A DNA stretch of 64,000 nt. Source: Chloroflexota bacterium (lineage in GTDB: Bacteria; Chloroflexota; UBA11872; VXOZ01). Positions 60,300 through 64,000 of the stretch are shown here, piece by piece. Numbering within the stretch: the first letter of the stretch is position 1; the number at the start of each line of letters is the position of its first letter. The position numbers and the translations under genes are program-made. Where the stretch lies: NCBI GenBank assembly GCA_012270555.1, contig JAAXIC010000009.1, positions 1 to 64,000 on the forward strand. Reading direction: 5' to 3'. Below the pieces are notes generated by a model. The model worked only from the letters and a program-made list of their open reading frames with translations, searched no databases and was not told the DNA's origin.

Positions 60300-61148
60300 C
60301 TATGCGCTCGCGAACGTCAGCATCTCCCGCAGCGCTTTGGCGGATTCGATTGCCGCCGCTTCCGGCGGGCCGCCTTCCACCTGATAGTGCATCTCTAGCG
60401 TGTAGACGCCATCGTAGCCGTCCTTCGCCAGTGCGCGGAATTGGCCTGCGTAGTCGGTTTCGCCCTTCCCCACCCGGCACGCCTCGATCTCGCCATTCAC
60501 CCAGCGCGCATCCTTCACGTGCATGTGTGCCAGATGCGGCTTGATGGCGGCATAGTGCTTGGGATATGGTTCTTCCTCTGCCCATAAGCAGTTGCCCGGG
60601 TCCCAGATGGCCTTGAGATGCGGCGATCCGACCGCCTCGATTAAGCGGTGTGACTCCTCTCCCACGCCGGCGTAACACGTCGGCTCATTCTCCATGCAAA
60701 GGTCGAAGCCGTGCTTGGCGGCAAGATCAAGGGCGGGGCCAAAACGCTCCACCACTCTGGGAAACACCTCTTCCGGATCGTCATCTCGCCAGAAGGAGAA
60801 ACACCGCACCACCCGCGTGCCAAAGCGCTCAGCCAAAGCAAAGCAGTGCGGCAAGAGCGCCAGGTGCTCTTCGTATGTCATTTCCTGCGCGCCGAACGTG
60901 TCGCCTTGGATCTTTCGCTCCCGGCCTTCCAGGGGGCACTTGAAGATCGGCGTGCCAAGAGCACTCACCTGAATGCCGTTACTTGCAAGGAGACGCTCCA
61001 CGTCATCCAGCTCGTCAGCGGAGAGGTCCATCAAATTCGTGCCATTGATAGTCCGCAACTCGGCATACATGATGCCGTGCTCGCGCATCACGCCCAGCCC
61101 CGTGGCAAAGTCCGGATGCACCTCGTCAGTGAATATCCCAATTTTCAT
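60300..61148 (-). CDS. Sugar phosphate isomerase/epimerase-like TIM barrel
   Basis: The 282-residue protein belongs to the xylose isomerase-like (AP endonuclease 2) superfamily. Motifs are MKIGIFTDEVHPDFATGL, LDDVERLLASNGIQVSALGT, FDLCMENEPT (metal-ligand Glu), LKAIWDPGNCLW, HLAHMHVKDARW and YTLEMHYQVEGG (final Glu). Typical members isomerise or epimerise keto-sugars or inositol-type compounds with a divalent metal. The ATG at 61148 follows AGGAAAC. A terminator lies immediately downstream; the MFS gene further upstream may be co-transcribed. Confidence 0.85.
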   Translation of the reverse strand: MKIGIFTDEVHPDFATGLGVMREHGIMYAELRTINGTNLMDLSADELDDVERLLASNGIQVSALGTPIFKCPLEGRERKIQGDTFGAQEMTYEEHLALLPHCFALAERFGTRVVRCFSFWRDDDPEEVFPRVVERFGPALDLAAKHGFDLCMENEPTCYAGVGEESHRLIEAVGSPHLKAIWDPGNCLWAEEEPYPKHYAAIKPHLAHMHVKDARWVNGEIEACRVGKGETDYAGQFRALAKDGYDGVYTLEMHYQVEGGPPEAAAIESAKALREMLTFASA

Positions 61149-61305
61149 CGCTGTTTCCTTCTTTGCTCTGTCACGCACATACCGTGCGTATTATACAAGA
61201 AGCCCTAACGCGCCGCCGTGATCGGCGGAAAGGGCTTGCACGCACTTGCGCAGCACCCCGTCCCATATGTTGTGGCTGTCAGAGACCCGACGCGCTCGTC
61301 ACGGG

Positions 61306-62622
61306 TTATGCGCCTTCCGCTTCCGTCGCCGCCGTTGTCTCGGCAAACTCCGGTCGGGGCGCAGCAAATCTGCGCAGCGCAGACACGGCAAGAATGATTG
61401 AGGCAAGCGCGGCAATACCAGCCACGCCAAAGAGGGCCTCAAAGGATACGAGATCGGCAAGGAGGCCGCCCACTGGTGTGAGGAAGAACAATATGCCAAC
61501 CAGCGTATTCGTGAAACCCAAGTAGATTATGCGCTCCTCTACCGGTGAGACCTCAATTGCCAAAACGGAGAAGGTAATCTCCTGGCCGCCGGTTACGGTA
61601 CCGATAAAAACAAAGAGCACAAGGAAGAGCCAGCCTATCAGACCGGTCGCGACGTTGGCAGCGGAGAGCAATTGCGCCGCAAGTGCCACTGCCGGCGGCA
61701 CCACACTGACCAACGTCATTGCCACAAGTAACAGCCAGCCGCCGCCGCGTGCTCCCAGCCAGCCCCAAACGACATTGCTGCCGATAACACCGCACACGAA
61801 GGCCACTGCCGACGATGCCACCACGGCCGCGGGCAATTGCAACACTTTTGCGCCGTACACCACATAGAACGGCAGCGCGACAAAAGAGAGCATCGCCAGT
61901 ATGCGAATGATGAGATACGTGCGAAACGGCGGGTCGCGCAGGACAATTTCCCTAATTCGGCGTAAGTCCTGACGCATGGTTCGCTTTGGCAGCATGGGCG
62001 GCCCTTCCGGTTCCTTTACGGAACCGAATGACAAGTACCCGGCACTCGTAAACAGCCATGTCAACAAGAAGAGCAGCCAAACGAAATCAAGATTTCCTTC
62101 CGAGCGTTCGATTACTTGCCGCGCCACTACACCCGCTGCCAACGTGCCGATGCCGCCAAAGAAGTTGCGTAGTGAGAAAAACGTCGAGAGTTGTCGCCGC
62201 GGCACGATGCGTCCCACAACGTCAAAGAATGCCAGGCCCGTAAAACCGCCACACAAGGACGCGAGCGCCGTCAGCCCAATTAAGGCAGGTAGCACAATCT
62301 CCGCGCGTCCCGGCACGAGGAGCACCGTAGCTACAAGCAGCGCCCAACAACTGCTCCGTACCACGGCGCCCCGCCGATAGTACTTGAGCCTTTGCCGTCG
62401 GTGCAGCATGAAGTTGATCAAAAGTAACTGCGGCAGCGCCCATCCGCCCAACTGCAACGCGGGCAGAACGCCAATAAGCACGTTCGACTGCGTAAGCTGA
62501 CTTACGTACCATGGCAGCACGACCGTCGCACTCGTAAACGCCATGCCGGTGGTATAGAATACACCGTTCATCACGCCCAGGATGAAGTTTCTGCGGCTGG
62601 ACAAGGGATGGCTTACCTTCAA
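61306..62622 (-). CDS. MFS transporter
   Basis: The 438-residue protein has about 12 membrane segments, as expected for the major facilitator superfamily. A loop after helix 2 is basic (HRRQRLKYYRRGAV), as in the family A-motif region. The family handles sugars, drugs, or small acids; the neighbouring sugar-isomerase-like gene suggests a carbohydrate but this is an inference. The TTG at 62622 is a weak start with no clear ribosome-binding site; the true start may lie a few codons downstream. Confidence 0.85.
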   Translation of the reverse strand: MKVSHPLSSRRNFILGVMNGVFYTTGMAFTSATVVLPWYVSQLTQSNVLIGVLPALQLGGWALPQLLLINFMLHRRQRLKYYRRGAVVRSSCWALLVATVLLVPGRAEIVLPALIGLTALASLCGGFTGLAFFDVVGRIVPRRQLSTFFSLRNFFGGIGTLAAGVVARQVIERSEGNLDFVWLLFLLTWLFTSAGYLSFGSVKEPEGPPMLPKRTMRQDLRRIREIVLRDPPFRTYLIIRILAMLSFVALPFYVVYGAKVLQLPAAVVASSAVAFVCGVIGSNVVWGWLGARGGGWLLLVAMTLVSVVPPAVALAAQLLSAANVATGLIGWLFLVLFVFIGTVTGGQEITFSVLAIEVSPVEERIIYLGFTNTLVGILFFLTPVGGLLADLVSFEALFGVAGIAALASIILAVSALRRFAAPRPEFAETTAATEAEGA

Positions 62623-62658
62623 GCGCTGGAGAGATAGGCAACGCCGACCATGCTGCTG

Positions 62659-63573
62659 CTAGGGAAATTGTGACTTGGCCGTCATGCCATCACGCACGAT
62701 GGCGTCAGCCATGCGACACACGCGCACCATGGAACCAACGTCATGGACGCGAACCAGATCGACCCCCTGCGCAATCGCCAGCGCCACCGTTGCGGCAGTG
62801 CCTTCCAGGCGTTCTTCCACAGGCAGATCGAGGGTTAGTCCAATAAAGGATTTCCGAGAAGTGCCGATCAACACCGGCTGCCCCAAACGCTGGAGCATAC
62901 CGAGGTTGCGCATAAGTGAGATGTTCTGTTGCGGCGTCTTGCCGAAACCGATACCGGGATCGATAATGATGTTCTCAGTCGCGATCCCGCAAGCGGTTGC
63001 CCGGGCAATCGTCTCGCCAAGTTCTCGGGTTACGTCTTCCGCCACGTCGCCATAGGCAGCCTGCTCGTAGTAGCTGCCAAGGGCCGACTGCCGCGACTCA
63101 GAACGACGATTATGCATCAGCACCACCGGCACAGCCAATGCCGCCACGGTCGCGCCCATGTCAGGATCACCGCCAAGTCCCCAAACGTCGTTGACCATTG
63201 CCGCTCCCGCCTGCACCGCTGCTCGCGCCACGGCGGCCTTGTACGTGTCAATCGAGAGCGGCACATCCACCTCCCGCCGCACTGCCTCGACTACTGGCAG
63301 CACGCGGTCTAGCTCTTCTTGCAGGGGTATGGCGTCTGCGCCCGGTCTTGTGGACTCCCCGCCAATGTCGAGGATATCCGCACCTTCTGCGACGAAACGG
63401 ACTGCTTGCGCTACGGCACGCTCTACGTCGCCGCCGATGCCATCGCCGGAAAAAGAGTCCGTCGTCACATTGAGGATGCCGACAACATAGGTGCGGGAGC
63501 CCCACTGCAAGATGAGGTTGCCGCAACGTGTTTCAGACGGCCTGGCAACATGAGCCAAAGAGCTGAAGCTCAT
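62659..63573 (-). CDS. folP: Dihydropteroate synthase
   Basis: The enzyme joins p-aminobenzoate and dihydropterin pyrophosphate in folate synthesis. The 304 residues contain VVGILNVTTDSFSGDG, GADILDIGGESTRPGA, PLSIDTYKAAVARAAV, MVNDVWGL, VVLMHN and IIIDPGIGFGKT, with LIGTSRKSFIGLTLD and VRVHDV near the end. It is of normal length with a 25-residue lead. The ATG overlaps the stop of the upstream membrane-protein gene by 4 bases, so the two are probably co-translated. Confidence 0.95.
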   Translation of the reverse strand: MSFSSLAHVARPSETRCGNLILQWGSRTYVVGILNVTTDSFSGDGIGGDVERAVAQAVRFVAEGADILDIGGESTRPGADAIPLQEELDRVLPVVEAVRREVDVPLSIDTYKAAVARAAVQAGAAMVNDVWGLGGDPDMGATVAALAVPVVLMHNRRSESRQSALGSYYEQAAYGDVAEDVTRELGETIARATACGIATENIIIDPGIGFGKTPQQNISLMRNLGMLQRLGQPVLIGTSRKSFIGLTLDLPVEERLEGTAATVALAIAQGVDLVRVHDVGSMVRVCRMADAIVRDGMTAKSQFP

Positions 63574-64000
63574 GCCTCTCCCTCAGGCGCCGGGCGCACG
63601 GAAGCATACTGGTACCCGTGAATCAGCGTGTCTCCCGGCTTAACGTGCGCCACAAAGAGACTCACCCCGGGCCCCAAGCCGATTTCCACGATCTGCTCTG
63701 TCCGGTCGCTGGTATTCCGCCCCAAATCCGGCAAAATTACCTGCGTGATTCCCTCGGGAATCGTAAATTCCCGTCGGGACTCCCAGTAGCGGGGATCGCC
63801 CGGATTGAAAAGCAGGTGGAACGAATAGTCTTGGAGATAATACTCGAGCTGGTGGGAGCGGTCGAACGCTATGACCAACGTATCGTCGGGAGAATGGTTC
63901 AAGGCGATGTAGCGCACCTGCTTCGTTAGCGTCTCGTCGATTTGCCGGATCTCCTGATAGCGCCCTGCACCGGAGGCGAAGAAAAACAGAAGGGAATTCG
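63570..64000 (-). CDS. Partial membrane protein C-terminus, GT-C-like, cut by the window edge
   Basis: About 142 residues are visible; the frame stays open to base 64000, so the N-terminus is outside. The first part reads NSLLFFFASGAGRYQEIRQI, followed by SPDDTLVIAFDRSHQLEYYL and FTIPEGITQVILPDLG. A membrane helix followed by a soluble tail of this kind is seen in GT-C glycosyltransferases and related ArnT-like proteins. The stop overlaps folP by 4 bases. The identity is tentative. Confidence 0.45.
   Translation of the reverse strand, partial: NSLLFFFASGAGRYQEIRQIDETLTKQVRYIALNHSPDDTLVIAFDRSHQLEYYLQDYSFHLLFNPGDPRYWESRREFTIPEGITQVILPDLGRNTSDRTEQIVEIGLGPGVSLFVAHVKPGDTLIHGYQYASVRPAPEGEA

Overview
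The window is about 64 kb of gene-dense, GC-rich bacterial chromosome with 53 protein-coding genes that I can support. It looks like a free-living or host-associated member of the Chloroflexota. That is an inference, resting on the tandem-domain ThyX, the HisS-like protein next to hisG, twin-arginine lipoprotein solute-binding proteins, Pro/Thr-rich linkers in secreted proteins, many sugar-acid type catabolic enzymes (enolase superfamily, Gfo/Idh/MocA, GMC, DegT, xylose-isomerase-like) and dispersed palindromic repeats. No rRNA, tRNA, phage, transposase or CRISPR array was seen. One type II toxin-antitoxin pair is the only clearly mobile-type gene cassette.

Layout. 1-3.2 kb: a repeat, a degenerate CinA/PncC-like protein, a small unknown protein, an enolase-superfamily enzyme and an oxidoreductase. 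3.3-7.4 kb: a ricin-type lipoprotein, then a strong promoter, a structured RNA leader with an intrinsic terminator, and aroF - AhpD-like protein - aroA. 7.4-19.8 kb: a large membrane protein, YjbQ, a glycoside hydrolase fused to an O-antigen ligase, mnmA, a thioesterase with a small membrane protein, two paralogous solute-binding proteins, and a GT2 glycosyltransferase. 20-29 kb: a CocE-type hydrolase, the VapBC-type pair, alaS, a DegT aminotransferase, and a DUF624-like membrane protein with an orphan sugar-type ABC ATPase. 29-35 kb: a repeat cluster, a medium-chain dehydrogenase and a heterodimeric ABC exporter.

35-50 kb is mostly housekeeping: a MobA-like/HAM1-like fusion, mutY, an SPL-family radical SAM protein, argF, cdaA-cdaR, tandem thyX, and a tight run recA-secD-hisS-hisG-secF in which two his-type genes separate secD from secF. 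50-64 kb: alr, a methyltransferase, an aldo/keto reductase, two tandem near-identical GMC oxidoreductases with a gluconate-dehydrogenase-subunit-3-like partner, a CPA2 antiporter, a LysM protein, a sugar isomerase-like protein, an MFS transporter, folP and a membrane protein cut by the window edge.

The most unusual items are the leader RNA in front of aroF (promoter, multi-helix fold, alternative pairings, terminator, then a 38-codon frame before the gene); a dispersed palindromic repeat read in frame inside the HisS-like anticodon domain; three domain fusions (GH + O-antigen ligase, MobA + HAM1, ThyX + ThyX); and a CdaA whose two signature motifs are both altered.
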